64,000 nucleotides of DNA from Odiellus spinosus (Eukaryota; Arthropoda; Arachnida; Opiliones; Phalangiidae), in contig CAWUCO010000235.1 in the NCBI GenBank assembly GCA_963920705.1, positions 124,001 through 188,000 on the forward strand, read 5' to 3'. Below, in pieces: positions 1-12,735 of this stretch. The notes under the pieces are model-generated. The model saw nothing but the letters and a program-made list of their open reading frames with translations. It did no database searches and was not told the origin of the DNA. How positions within the stretch are numbered: position 1 is the first letter of the stretch; every line of letters begins with the position of its first letter. Both the position numbers and the translations under genes were made by a program.

Positions 1-123
1 TTTATTCAGACTTAACCGTGGTTTAATCACAATTAACCGAGGTTTATTGAACTGAGAAGGCTATGTAAACTTCGGTTAAATCTGATTTAACCACGGCTAA
101 GTACGCCTCGTCTGAAGAGGGTA
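1..123. mobile_element. Miniature element family A (copy 1, cut by the window edge)
   Basis: Ends in CGTCTGAAGAGGGTA|TTA, the terminus shared with copies at 29964 and 37401. The interior alternates AACCGAGGTTTA and its complement. The left end is outside the window. Confidence 0.7.
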
Positions 124-1028
124 TTACAAAGAAATCAATAATTCCTTAAAATAAATACCAACTTAAATTATTACTAAACTTTATTACATTAAAAATGTCG
201 TTTAATACAGTCATCACGCGTAAAGTAAGGCTCCCTAAATCTTTAAGTAAACAATTCATAGAGAAAATGGCTAGCGTATAGCTTCGTACGCGCTGCCAAA
301 TAATGGTGGACTAAAGTGAAGTGATTTGGCTTTGAGTCGACAAACTGCTAGAAATTTTAGCGGACCTTCAAATGTCAATTCTCTCGAAATTTGGGCTTTG
401 CTCGAGCGGCAATGATACTCTCGGTGGACCATTTATATAATACCCTAGATCAGGGAATCTAGAAAGGAATTGTTATATTTTTCTCCTGGTGTGACGTACA
501 ATTTCTAGTTCACTGATAGCGTGTAAAGCTACTGGGGGTTAATTAAGGTATGAACTTTTCCTCGAAATACTTTTAAACGAAACTTATACTTTAAATAATA
601 AAATAAATGAAACAAAATAATTAATGAAAAGACCCGAAGTTCAAAACCATTTTCAGTGACAATGGAAGTTCCATTATTGGAATCAATTGTATTATAAATT
701 GTATTGGAGTTAATCTAGTTACACGGACTATAGCGTGACAAGATATATTACCTTAAAGGATATAATTTAGCTAAAAATACTTCCTATAATATCAAAATCG
801 CGCCCAAACTGGATAGATTAAAAAAATATATATATATAAGAATGAAAAAAAAAAATTAGAGGCCGAGATTATATTCCTGTCAAAAGTTTGAAATATTTCA
901 CTTCCCCATTTATAAATTCCACAGTAATATAAGTCTTATACACGCGATATCAATTCTTGGAATTAACTTGACACAAAACGAGATAATCCTATCATAGAAT
1001 AGAAAATGTATAGTACTGAGCTTCAACA

Positions 1029-1846
1029 ATATCAGAAGCCGATAAACCCTCCTTTGAAGTCTATTACTCCAATATTCCACGTAGAACACCTGTAGATGGG
1101 GTATTACTAGCTCGGACGGTACCTACTTCATACCCCTTCTATACGGAAAAATAGAAATTCTCTCTATTTTCTGGGGGAGGGGCTTCGAAACATGCAGGAT
1201 GCGCGTTATTTTTTCCCAGCCAATCCTATATGTAAGAAGGATCCCGAGCTCTAGCCTTCCCACGCGTACCCCTTGTTTCGAAACAAGCGGAATTTGCGTG
1301 ACTCTTTGAGTATTAAAGGTCAGGGTTTGGACAAGATATTTCGCATTATTTTATCTTTATTGAAAATGAGATTATCCAAGGGGATAATATGATAAATTCA
1401 AAGAAATCGAAATATTTGTAGTTCAACTAAGTTATTATCCAAATATTTATGGATTATTTCGTTCAAGCCCCGAGCTCTATTTAGTATAAACATAGCTTAT
1501 CCAACCGCCTCAGCTTTTTCCTTTTTTGTAAACTTCACTTGAACTTAGGAAGGCACGGCTGGTGAGACAGTGAGAACCACCTGGCGTTTCTTTACCAACC
1601 AAAAACAAATAAGAAATTCTTTGTATTCACTTTTAAAGGAATCGAATAAAATAAACCCTGGCCAAGGAACTCCACCCACAAAGATTTTTCCCAATAGGGC
1701 TACTTTTGGGGATACAGTCGAAGCTCGACTCCAACTCCGAAAATATCTACCGTTAGCTGGCGTACAAAGCTGAATTTTTGAAAATTATCCCTACAGACAC
1801 GAGTAACAGACTTCAAAGGAGGGTTTCATAGGCTTCTGTCAATATT
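1029..1846. mobile_element. Inverted-repeat element family I (copy 1, long form)
   Basis: Starts CAGAAGCCGATAAACCCTCC and ends with the complement, GGAGGGTTTCATAGGCTTCTG. The inner ACTCCAATATTCCA and CCGTTAGCTGGCGTACAA blocks match copy 2. Extra sequence inside includes a family J element near 1320-1480. Confidence 0.6.
1320..1482. mobile_element. Family J miniature element (copy 1)
   Basis: GGGTTTGGACAAGATATTTC on the left and a degraded inverse, GATTATTTCGTTCAAGCCCC, on the right. The left end is shared with the copy at 63645. Confidence 0.45.
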
Positions 1847-2444
1847 TATGTTAATTTTATCCCTTCATAGAAACTATCGAGTTCTCTATTTCCTTTTTAT
1901 TTTGGTTCTTTAATCTAGCCTCATTATAGTAGAAGAAAGTTTCGATTACGTCGAACTTTAATTGGAAACCGTTACGAGGAGTGCTGAATTTTTACTCGTA
2001 AACTTCTATATATTTCTTAACCTCTTTATTAAAGCGCTCTCTCGTTTACGGGTATACCGTGTAGGGAAGAAGACTGCGTGGCATCTAGTCTTATACAATA
2101 CAAAGGCCCTCTGGCCAAAATAATTATTAATTACCTAGATTCGGCAGCGGAAGATGTAGAGGAGAGGGGGAGCTGGGCATACAATACCGGCTAGCTTTTT
2201 CTTTTGTTCGAGGAGCCTTTTCAATAGAGCTAGGCCGGTTTCGCGCCAACCTGTCACGCGCGCGCCTCGCCTTATATACAATAAATAAATACAAGTACTT
2301 TTCCATCCAACCTCTAGCTATTTTTCTACTCTTGTAGAAAAAAATTGTTCCTTATAATCAATTTTAAATGTTAAAGTGAGAGTGAAGTGGAAGGTAATGG
2401 TGATCTTCATGGTGAAAACAAATCCTATATTTTATAAACGACTT

Positions 2445-2850
2445 GGAAAACCGGGAGAAGTCAGGGAATTTGGAAATTAGCCCACAAGGTCACGGAAAGG
2501 TCAGGGATTTTTAAAATGAGCCTAAATGGTTCGGGAAATAAAATATTTGGTACCTGTCATTTATGATTGGTTGACCAATTAATTGTAACGTAATTATTTT
2601 CAGTTATATTCTGAGTAAACTATCGACCCTTGACTGATAAACTATGTCAAATAAAAAGTGGGAATTCCCAAGAGCTCGCTTGTAAGAATAAATTCTTGTA
2701 AAATATTAAAATTGATCAGGGAAACTATTTTGAAACGGTCAGGGAAAACCTGAAAAATCAGGGGAATTAATAGAGTTGGCGCTGAAAAACTACAAAAATG
2801 AAGTGAAAATATTTCGGGAAATTGGGTCAAGTGTCAGCCGCTTCATTGTG
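2445..2850. mobile_element. Family K dispersed repeat (copy 1)
   Basis: Made of alternating motifs such as GTCAGGGAATTTGGAAATTAG, CCACAAGGTCACGGAAAGG and GAAAACCTGAAAAATCAGGG. The middle TGGTTGACCAATTAATTGTA is shared with copies at 30430 and 32450. Confidence 0.55.
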
Positions 2851-3030
2851 TTTAGTTTTAGAATGAGAAATAAGACGGTTTTCACTACGAAACCAATATT
2901 TTCCTTTAGTTTTAGCAGTAGTACTCTAATATTTTAAAAATATTGCTATAATTTCCTGTAAATCGATGGAAAATTTCCTATTGCCTATAATGTTTGGGGC
3001 TTTTTTGACATGGGTCCCCCTGTACCTTTT

Positions 3031-3340
3031 AGCAAGAATTCATTCAGGTTCCATAAGAATATGGGAGGGCTGCGATTCAATAACCATCCTCCCAAACTTT
3101 GTAGCAAAAGTTCGTCCGCTCGAATCGATTTTTCAAGTAAATCAAGTATTATTAACCCGCGCCACTAACGACCTTGACATAATATTTTGGGTAATAAAAA
3201 TGGAGCCGACCGAAAAAAGATCTAAGCGTACAAATGTTGAGAAAATTGCGGACGAACTTTTGTTACAAAGTTTGGGGGATGGTACCAGAGGCTAAAGCTG
3301 TGCTCCCATATTCTTATGGAACCTGAATGGATTCTTGCTT
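3031..3340. mobile_element. Inverted-repeat element L
   Basis: The left arm AGCAAGAATTCATTCAGGTT...CCATAAGAATATGGGAG and the right arm (its complement, ending GAATGGATTCTTGCT) frame about 310 bases. Further arm sequence TCCCAAACTTTGTAGCAAAA is also inverted near 3255-3285. TTTTAG occurs at both edges. Any ORF across it is a by-product of the arms. Confidence 0.65.
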
Positions 3341-3399
3341 TTAGCGATTCTTTTACTATACAGAAAAATATGACATTATTTGTATTAAATGGAGGGTGA

Positions 3400-3650
3400 A
3401 AAAATATTACTTCATTTTCCTCTTTACCCTCCGAAACAGTAAAATATTTTACAATTGCCATCTTCGAACTTTTTTAAAATCAAAAATCCCCCAAAATTCT
3501 AAGTAATTGCACTATGGTCGCGCGTGGCTCTTACAGAGCCTACAGTCGATTGAAGGTCGCTTTCGCGGGGTCTTTTTCGTGAAAGTCCTTAATCCAGAAA
3601 ATCAACTACCTTAAACTAAAAAATACGATGTCAGTCTCACTTTAAAGGAA
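3400..3650. mobile_element. Family D element (copy 1), right part
   Basis: Contains TTGCACTATGGTCGCGCG, GAGCCTACAGTCGATTGAAG, TTAATCCAGAAAATCAACTA and the terminus TCAGTCTCACTTTAA. The left side is interrupted by the L element at 3031. Confidence 0.5.
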
Positions 3651-3659
3651 GAAACTGGT

Positions 3660-4260
3660 AGAAATACGTGCGCCAGGTTTTTATTTAAATTTTAAAAATA
3701 AATTAATATAAACCGCGCGTTTAAATTTAAATTAAAAGGTCAAGGTTTTTATTGAAAAATTCGGATATAAAGTTATTTTTATTATTATTATTTCCTTCAA
3801 TTTTGTAATAAAGAAGTTTTTCTGTATAAAAAGGCTTCTCTAAAAACGTAACACGAAAACGCGTTGGCAATACTTGGCTTTTCCACCAACTTTCTATTTC
3901 TATCGTTCGTGACAAAGTGATGAATTTGATGAATTTCAGCGGGCAGTTTTGACGTTAGAAATATGTCCGCGCGATGGATGTGTTTTTGCGCCAAAAGCCG
4001 CTTCGCACCAAGATAGTCTACATATACGGTGTGGTGTAGTTGCGTGTAGCGCGCCATACAAGGAGGATACGCCCTTAAAGGGACAATGAAATCCAAGTAT
4101 TTCGAGTTAAAACTGGTTTTAGTCTTAAATGGACCCTACATGCTTGATCTTCCAAAAGTAATTTCCAAATCAAGGTATAGTTTTAGCCCATTTTGAAAAT
4201 AAAATAGCCAATCACCGAACGTAGTTAATCAAGTGAGGTTAACGAATATTCAAAAATGAA
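3660..4260. other. No confident gene; minus-strand open frames of uncertain origin
   Basis: Two overlapping minus-strand frames (3797-4096 and 3727-3915) have fairly even codon-like composition, as a decayed transposase 3' end might. I see no diagnostic motif, splice sites or start, so I call no gene. Confidence 0.3.
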
Positions 4261-5394
4261 AACAGTTAATTTCTTGATATTTAATTATAATATGATGGCA
4301 ATCCGAAGCGAAAAAGAGATAGCTATTACCCATAGCTCACTTCTAGACTCGGAAAAGCTCTTTCTAGTAGATTTTAAGCTAAGCCTAATTCGGGCCTAAT
4401 TCTGTATGAAAGTAAATAACGTTGTCACGAGCGTTTCTTACGTTTACACTCTAGTGGTGTGGTTTATCTGTGATTTACCATTAAATTACTTTCAAATTTA
4501 AATAGTTTTGAGGTATATTTTTATTAGTTTTGTGTCGTAAATATTGATATTTCGAAGTAACATATATTTAGAGATTCGTCTCAAATGATCGGGTCTGACT
4601 AAATAAAAAATAATTAGCAATTTTGAAACAGGATTCCTGGTCTCTTTATTATCCTGTCTATCTCTATGCTTAGAATCCTTAAGATTTGTTCCTCAAGGTC
4701 GGCGCTCTATGCCCCTCCCCTTAAGAAAGGTAGGCATTTGCTTCTTCTAGTACGCCATGTTAAACGAGCAATAACAAGTGTTTTATGCCCGCCTCGATAT
4801 AAAAAGTCAATCCGAATGAGTTATGGGCCATGACCATCATTCAGTCCGTCGTAGCCACCGTATTACACCCTAGAAGGGGTCCTAACTCGCTGTAAAAAAA
4901 TCAGGTTTTCTACGAGAAATCGAGTCCTTTCAAAATTGCAACTGAATATAATATACAAAACCATATTCGGCTCCCCAAATAAATAAAAATATAAGAATAC
5001 CGCACGCAGTTCCATTTTCCGTATATATCCCGCGGCCATTTATGCCCCTCTCGCTCTCATTCGACCTTTAAAAGGTAATATTTACGCGTTTGTTCCATAT
5101 AGATTAATAATGATACCAGTATAAAGGATTACGTTTAATTGTTAATACATTTTCAACTGAATAAACTAGCCTTATACACGCGATCCATGTTGCAGACTAT
5201 ATTACTTAATGTTCCGAATTAAATTAAGATGTGTGTGTTACATTACTGCTATTTATTATATTGTTTTAAAATTTTATACATTTAGAGTTATTTAGAAACT
5301 TATCAGAAACTTCAATTACCCATATCATTAATTTTTTAAATAATCATTAAAAGTTTCTTTATCCCTCCAAACTTTGTAATTTATTTTTCCCATA
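4260..5394. other. No gene seen; AT-rich DNA
   Basis: Nothing with coding character or clear inverted-repeat structure. Short GC-richer patches at 4680-4870 have no open frame of note. Confidence 0.5.
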
Positions 5395-6300
5395 GCTTTC
5401 TAAATTCTATACCCCTAACTTTCCAATTTCTTTATCCCAAACTTCCTAATTCCTTTATCACAAACTTCCTAATTCCTTTATCCCAAACTTCCTAATTCCT
5501 TTATCCCAAAGTTCCTAATTCCTTTATCCCAAAGTTATTAATTCCTTTATCCCAAACTTACTAATTCCTTTATCCCAAACTTCCTAATTCCTTTATCCCA
5601 AACTTCCTAATTCCTTTATCCCAAACTTCCTAATTTCTTTATCACAAACTTCCTAATTCCTTTATCCCAAACTTCCTAATTCATTTATCCCAAACTTCCT
5701 AATTCCTTTATCACAAACTTCCTAATTCTTTTATCCCAAACTTCCTAATTCTTTTATCCCAAACTTCCTAATTCTTTTATCCCAAACTTCCTAATTCCTT
5801 TATCCCAAAGTTCCTAATTCCTTTATCCCAAACTTCCTAATTCCTTTATCCCAAACTTCCTAATTCCTTTATCCCAAACTTCCTAATTCCTTTATCCCAA
5901 ACTTCCTAATTTCTTTATCACAAACTTCCTAATTCCTTTATCCCAAACTTCCTAATTCATTTATCCCAAACTTCCTAATTCCTTTATCACAAACTTCCTA
6001 ATTCTTTTATCCCAAACTTCCTAATTCTTTTATCCCAAACTTCCTAATTCTTTTATCCCAAACTTCCTAATTCTTTTATCCCAAAATTCCTAATTCTTTT
6101 ATCCCAAACTTCCTAATTCTTTTATCCCAAACTTCCTAATTTCTTTATCCCAAACTTCCTAATTCCTTTGTCCCAAACTTCCTAATTTCTTTATCCCGAA
6201 CTTCCTAATTTCTTTATCCCGAACTTCCTAATTTCTTTATCCCGAACTTCCTAATCTCTTTATCCCTCCAAACTTCCTAATCTCTTTATCCCTCCAAACT
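5395..6300. repeat. 23-base minisatellite, about 36 copies
   Basis: Unit CTTTATCCCAAACTTCCTAA plus TTC, with scattered A/C, C/T and G/C variants. Some variants recur in blocks (TTTATCACAAACTTCC about every 300 bases), showing that groups of units were duplicated together. The array decays into diverged units on both sides. No coding role. Confidence 0.9.
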
Positions 6301-6399
6301 TAATAATTCCTAATTTCTTTATCCCTCCTAGCTTTCTAATTAATAATTTCTTTATCCCTTAAAACTTTCTAATTAATAATTTCTTCATCCATAACTTTC

Positions 6400-6990
6400 G
6401 AAGTTCGTTTACCGTTAGTTTCCGATTTCGTTGACCATTAATTTCTGAAAGAGGAGCTTTCGGGGCGGAACCTACTCTAATTTCTGTCCCTTTACAAGTT
6501 TGATCCGAATTAAATGCGATACTTTAGAAGCACGAATTTTTTTTTTTTAAATAATATCTGTCCCTTTTAAGAAAATAAAGTATCTTCGGTTAATAGTTAC
6601 GATATAAGCGGATTAATTGTCCCGACAGATAAAGGCAAATAGAAAGATCCTCAAGGCCGACTATAGATGTTTTTAAAAACAGTTTAACAGCTAGGTATAA
6701 AAACCAGGCGGCCTCTGCACACGAGAAGCAATTTATTATAAACATTCAAAGATAAAATCATATTTCTAATCGCGCAACAGTCAACGACCAAGAATGGTAA
6801 TACATTATAATTTCCCACGGTCTTATTCTAAAACTATCACGTTTTAAATACCCCTATTTACAAAAGCCATCAAAACATTGAACACTATTTCTCTATGCTA
6901 ATTTGGCTATGCCGAAAAATTAAGGTACAGGATCGACGTTGTTAATTTTATGGACTTTTGATTTTATAGCTCTTTGTATAAATAAAAAAC
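6400..6990. other. No gene seen between the 23-base array and family B copy 1
   Basis: AT-rich single-copy-looking sequence, with an A/T run at 6535-6550. No splice-compatible open frame found by eye. Confidence 0.4.
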
Positions 6991-6997
6991 GTTATTT

Positions 6998-7338
6998 TTA
7001 AAGGTAGAATGCAACAAGTGATTTTTTTATCGATTCCTTATCGTTTAAATAGGCCTAATCCAACAATAAATTAAAATTACAAAGAAATTTTAAACTAGTT
7101 GGAAAGTAGGCTTTGCTAGATTCGTGGAAATCCTGCATTCCCCATATAAGGAGCATCGACCAATGAAAGTGCAGGATATCTCCATGAATCCAGCTAAACC
7201 TAATTTGATGGTAAGTTTTAAATTTATTTCTAGTTTAATATTTGTTTGTAATTTTAATTTACTGTTGGATTAGGCTTATTTAAACGATAAGGAATCGATA
7301 AAAAAATCAATTGTTGTTAGGTTGAATTCTCTCTTTAA
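6998..7338. mobile_element. Family B miniature element (copy 1), TTAA-flanked
   Basis: TTAA precedes AGGTAGAATGCAAC on the left and follows the complement of that terminus on the right. The shared inner block is TCGATTCCTTATCGTTTAAA then TAGGCCTAATCCAA, with its inverse at the other end. TTAA duplications are typical of piggyBac-type elements. Confidence 0.7.
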
Positions 7339-8471
7339 AAAAATCGGGGCAAATGATATGAACGGCGTATTTAAAAATGAAATTAAAACAGGTTCTTATA
7401 AGCGAGAACACGCAATTCACATTATCATTCATCGTTCGCCGTAACTGTTTGAAAAGAGAGCGAATGTGAAGAAGAAAAAGAAAAAAATTCCAACCGAATG
7501 AAGATTCACATTTTTAAAAATCTGTTAAACATCTTTTAGATATTACCTAAAAGGCTAGCAACATTTCCTATAGGGGTTAATTATTATAATACGTCATAAA
7601 TATACGTTTTTTTTTTTTTTTAATTAACCGTAATTAAAAACTTAAAAGCGAGACTTCGAGCTTAAGTACGCGGCCTATTAAAACGTCTAACCTCAAAAAC
7701 TATTAAAAAAAAAAAATACATAACGCGTTCAAAATAAGTTTGCAAAATGGATTACGTTAAGGCGGATTTAGAAACAACGTTAGTTTCGAAAGGCAAAAAT
7801 CTACTCGCGTAATATACTTATCTACAACCTGGATTTTCAACAGAATCATTTAGTAAGCTTTGGTATTTCTCGCGAGAGTCGTCAATAGAGACATAGGGAC
7901 GTTTTTAGGCTTTAAAACTACAGAAATTGGGATCGAATCGTAAAGATATATATTTAATAAATGTAAGGGGTGTATCTAAGGTGTGGTCCCCGTTTTAATT
8001 AAAATATGGTTAAAATTGCGGGAAGAACCCGATCTTGAAAATATATAACGCTAAAACTTAATCTACCCTATATCTTATAAAAATAACGCCGAGAGCCATG
8101 GAAGAGGCAGGCTTTTTTTTCCTTTTAAGAGATAAGTACCTCCGGCTAACAGTAACTCTTAACAAGTTTTCAAACCAAGAAACGAACCATAGAAGTCAGG
8201 TTCACACTATATTCAGAAACCTTTTTTATTTTATTTTTTTTTTTTCTTCAAACTGATAAATTCATTGTGTAGGGAAAAGAAATTTGGAAAATGAATTGGT
8301 TATGGTGTATATTTGAACTATCCTATGTGGTATATTAGGGAAAACAATTAAAATATCATGAAAATGTAGAAAATGTTGAGAATATTATGGAAAATGGAGA
8401 AAATGCTGATAATACTTTGAAGTATATAGAAAATGTTGAGATTATCATGAAAAATGTAGGAAATGTTGAAA

Positions 8472-8868
8472 ATATGAAAAATATTGAGAATATCATGAAA
8501 ATGGTTGAGAATATCATGAAAATGGTTGAGAATATCATGAAAATGGTTGAGAATATCATGAAAATGGTTGAGAATATCATGAAAATGGTTGAGAATATCA
8601 TGAAAATGGTTGAGAATATCATGAAAATGGTTGAGAATATCATGAAAATGGTTGAGAATATCATGAAAATGGTTGAGAATATCATGAAAATGGTTGAGAA
8701 TATCATGAAAATGGTTGAGAATATCATGAAAATGGTTGAGAATATCATGAAAATGGTTGAGAATATCATGAAAATGGTTGAGAATATCATGGAAATGGTG
8801 GAGAATATCTTGAAAATGGTTGAGAATATCATGAAAATGGTTGAGAATATCATGAAAATAGTCAAGAT
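8472..8868. repeat. 21-base minisatellite, about 18 copies
   Basis: Unit ATGGTTGAGAATATCATGAA plus A, almost identical across the core, with diverged units from 8350 and to 9010. Because 21 is a multiple of three, long ORFs run through it on both strands. I do not regard them as genes. Confidence 0.9.
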
Positions 8869-9759
8869 ATTGTTGAGAATATCATGAAAAATATAGAAAA
8901 TGTTGAGAATATAATGAAAAGTTTAGAAATTTTGAGTATATCATGAATAATATAGAAAATGTTGAGATTACCATGAAATATGTTGAGAATAATATGATAT
9001 ATGTTCAGAAAAGGATAAGAAACATTAGGGAAGACGTTATTTAAACGATTTAATTTATATTTTTTAATCTAACGGTTGATATCTGAATATATTTCAGTAG
9101 ATTTATCCCATTAATAAAGGTATTAAAGGTATTTAAACCAATTTTTAATTGAACAAAACTCTATTTTTTGGGAAAAATTAAGAACCCTATAGTGTGAACG
9201 ATGATTTTGAGCTGAATAAAAAGAGGGAGGTTGTATTAGCCCCACTTATACCTAAGGGTATTCTTATAATATTGCAGGATCAGTCACAATTGTAAATGTG
9301 AGCAGACTAACGTGTGATTAATTTAACCGCCGCGACCATACCTTATCGCTTTGTTACGAGCGAGAGAGAGAGAGAGAAAAGTTGCTCTACCATACCTTGA
9401 AAGGCAAACATACAAAATAGGAGGGGGGGGGGGGAATCGGGGCTTTTTTATTCGCTCATATTTTAGTCTGGACCCAAATATGTAATTATGTAAAAACAAT
9501 GTGTAGTACTGGATACGCTACCCTTATTAAATTTTATGACCCTACTCTCTCTCCTACATCCTTGGTAAGGGTACAGGAATATTAAAATATATATTCACGT
9601 AGTCTTTACAGGTTTTTTCATTCTAAAAGTGCAAGATGAAATTAGAATCACGTCTCTGCGAGCTAACAGCTAATACATGTACATTTTTTTATTACTTTCG
9701 TAGAAACTAACTTTCATTTAAAGTGAGGCTATCAAAGGTTTTTCAAATAAAAATAACAC

Positions 9760-10660
9760 GAAAAGTATAGGAAAATCTAGGATAAATAACAGGGAAATTA
9801 TAGGAAAATCTAGGATAAATAACAGGGAGATTGTAGGAAAATATAGGCTAAGTAACAGGGAAATTATAGGAAAATTTTGAATAAATAACAGGGAAATTAT
9901 GGGAAAATCTAAGATAAATAACAGGGAAATTATGGGAAAATCTAAGATAAATAACAGGGAAATTATGGGAAAATCTAAGATAAATAACAGGGAAATTATG
10001 GGAAAATCTAAGATAAATAACAGGGAAATTATGGGAAAATCTAAGATAAATAACAGGGAAATTATAGGAAAATCTAGGATAAATAACAGGGAGATTGTAG
10101 GAAAATATAGGCTATAAGTAACAGGGAAATTATAGGAAAATTTTGAATAAATAACAGGGAAATTATGGGAAAATCTAAGATAAAAAGCAGGGAAATTATG
10201 GGAAATTCTAAGATAAATAACAGTGAAATTATGGGAAAATCTAGGATAAATAACAGGGAAATTATAGCAAAATCTTGGATGAATAACAGGGAGATTATAG
10301 GAAAATATACGCTAAGTAACAAGGAAATTATAGGAAAATACACGATAAATAACACAAATTATATAAAAATCTAGGATAACAGGGAAATTATTGGAAAATA
10401 TTGCATAAATAACAGGGAAATTATTGGAAAATATTGCATAAATAACAGGGAAATTATTGGAAAATATTGCATAAATAACAGGGAAATTATTGGATAAATA
10501 ACAGGGAAATTATTGGATAAATAACAGGGAAATTATTGGATAAATAACAGGGAAATTATTGGATAAATAACAGGGAAATTATTGGATAAATAACAGGGAA
10601 ATTATTGGATAAATAACAGGGAAATTATTGGATAAATAACAGGGAAATTATAGGAAATAT
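9760..10660. repeat. Compound minisatellite: 33-base unit giving way to a 23-base unit
   Basis: The first zone has 33-base units (AAATCTAAGATAAATAACAG then GGAAATTATGGGA). Near 10380-10490 the unit reads GGAAAATATTGCATAAATAA then CAGGGAAATTATT. From 10490 it becomes 23 bases (GGATAAATAACAGGGAAATT plus ATT), repeated about seven times. The ORF through the first zone is an artefact of the period. Confidence 0.88.
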
Positions 10661-10679
10661 AGGAGAAATTTGGAAAACA

Positions 10680-11640
10680 TAAGATAAATAATTTAAAAAA
10701 GTAGAGCATCATTAATTATGCCTTTTAGATATAATGTACGTTTCAAGATTGTAGCATGTCAATGCAGCCTAAGGTCCTTAGTGAAAGTGTAGCAGACAAC
10801 GTAAGATATAAAATGACTAAGAAGGCATATTTATGTTTGTTTGCAGGTAAACTAAAGCCTACAACAAAACCACAAGCTTTTTCAACTCAAGCTGGTAGTG
10901 CCACCTTCTGAACCGCGACTTTTTGTTAGAACAATAATTATTCTTCGATTATTTTAATTTATTTGAACGCTTTGCAAAAATACGAAAAAATTAGAAGACC
11001 GTGCTACTATTAATTTGGAAGTGAGCGGTTAATTAAATTGTGTTTTCGTAAACTTGTTACGGAAAAACAAAACTCCGCAAAAATAAACAATTTTTCAATA
11101 ATTAAATCTAGAATAATAGAGGTTTTTAATGAGTTAGTTGTCTAATAGAAACGGGATTTATTTTGCCGCGTATCCCTCTTTAAATATCTGGAATCGAAAG
11201 AAAATGAGAAATATCTAACGATTCAAAGAGGGGTGTTACGTTAAAATATATAAACCAACATTGGATAAACCCATTTAGTTGAAATTTGGAAGCTAGAGCT
11301 ATTATATAAGAACAAAAAAAAATAACCTTGAAATAAGCGTTAATTTAATTCATAAGTTATAACGTAGGTGCGGCTAATACGCGAACCGTAAAGCGAATGT
11401 GGGCACCCGTTATATAGTTTTTTTTTTCTTTTCTTTTTTCTCCATTCATTCAACTAATTTGAAAGCGAATTATAAAGATATATAGCCTTGGCACCCCCTG
11501 GAAAGTTAGGATAATTCCTAACACTTTTAAAACCGTTTAAGTGACATCCCACTATTTTTAGTGATTTTTTCCTTAATTAAAATTAAGTTTATAGGTGTGT
11601 TTCCTTTTCAAGTTCGAATTAAATGAATAATACCGAGTAA
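10680..11640. other. No gene seen; AT-rich spacer
   Basis: Follows the 23-base array and precedes a family D element. A pyrimidine run lies at 11419-11441. No credible exon found. Confidence 0.45.
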
Positions 11641-11657
11641 ATTTGAGCGCGTTCTAT

Positions 11658-12143
11658 TTAAAGTGAAGCTGTCACGGATTTTTTATGAACTTCCCCCAAA
11701 TGAAAATTGACTAGCATTTTCGGATGGATCGTTAAAAAATGATTCAAAATATATATATATTTGATAGAAAAAAATTGCCGTGACGGTAAATATAAAAATT
11801 TTATAATTGCCTTTTTCAAAATTTTTACAATTAAAATTTCTAGCAAAATTACGTCATCGCTATGGTCGCTTAGTCTTTTTGTAGAGCCTACAGTTGATTC
11901 TCGCAAGTTCAAGAACGAGTGATATAAGGTCTTTTTTGTAAAAGTACTTAATCTAGAAAGGCGTTTACCTTTCGTACGAAAATTATCCTTAATTACGTTC
12001 CAGAAACGTCACATATCGGAAAAATATTTTCCTGCATAATTTTGACATTTTCATTTTGAAGTTTCTTAAGAACGCGTCACCTCAGATGTATAAATTTTTG
12101 AATCCCTAGGCATTCGAAAAAAATGGTGAGAGCCTCACTTTAA
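11658..12143. mobile_element. Family D miniature element (copy 2), complete
   Basis: TTAA|AGTGAAGCTGTCACGG on the left and GAGAGCCTCACT|TTAA on the right. The interior shares TTATAATTGCC, ACTACGTCATCGCAC-type and TAGAGCCTACAGTTGATTCT blocks with copies 1, 3, 4 and 5. Confidence 0.65.
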
Positions 12144-12255
12144 TTGGAAACACTTCGTTTATCAAGAAAATATATCGTTTTCCCACAAACGTCCCATTTT
12201 TTCGCCATTCTAATTGATTTTATAAATTACAAACGGAAAATATTTTATGTCCCCC

Positions 12256-12628
12256 TTAAAGGGAGTATGTAACTTAACAAAAACTGATTTTTTATCGATT
12301 CCTTATCGTTTAAATAGGCCTAATCCAACAGTAAACAAAAATTACAAACAAATATTAAACTAAAAATAAATTCAAAACTTAACATGAAAATAGGCTTAGC
12401 TAGAGTAAGGGAGATCCTGAGCTCCCTATAAGGATCAGCGACAAATGGCATTGGTCGCTAGGCCTTATATGCATATTTTGATGATAAGTTTGAAATTAAT
12501 TTCTAGTTTAATTTATAGACTATTCGTTTATATTATTTTCACTAGTGGATTAGGCCTATTTAAACAATAAGGAATTGATGAAAAAAAAAAAAAAAATCAC
12601 TGGTTGTTAGGCTGCACTCTCCTTTTTC
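12256..12628. mobile_element. Family B miniature element (copy 2)
   Basis: Left TTAA|AGGGAGTATGTAAC and right inverse TTAGGCTGCACTCTCC, with the CCTTATCGTTTAAATAGGCC block and its inverse. The right TTAA is degraded. Confidence 0.65.
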
Positions 12629-12735
12629 AAAATTGACTTTGGGGCCTTTTTCTCACTAAAAATAAAATCAAGGAAGGTCTATAGATATTAATTCCTTGAC
12701 AAAAAAACACGTACGGTATATTCCCTTTGGTATAT

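Noticed and set aside
3797-4096. Possible decayed transposase on the minus strand
   Set aside because: The composition looks protein-like, but I could not identify a catalytic motif or a family signature.
8387-8887. Long ORFs on both strands across the 21-base array
   Set aside because: The period is a multiple of three, so any stop-free unit gives an open frame. There is no start context, splice signal or non-repeat coding sequence.
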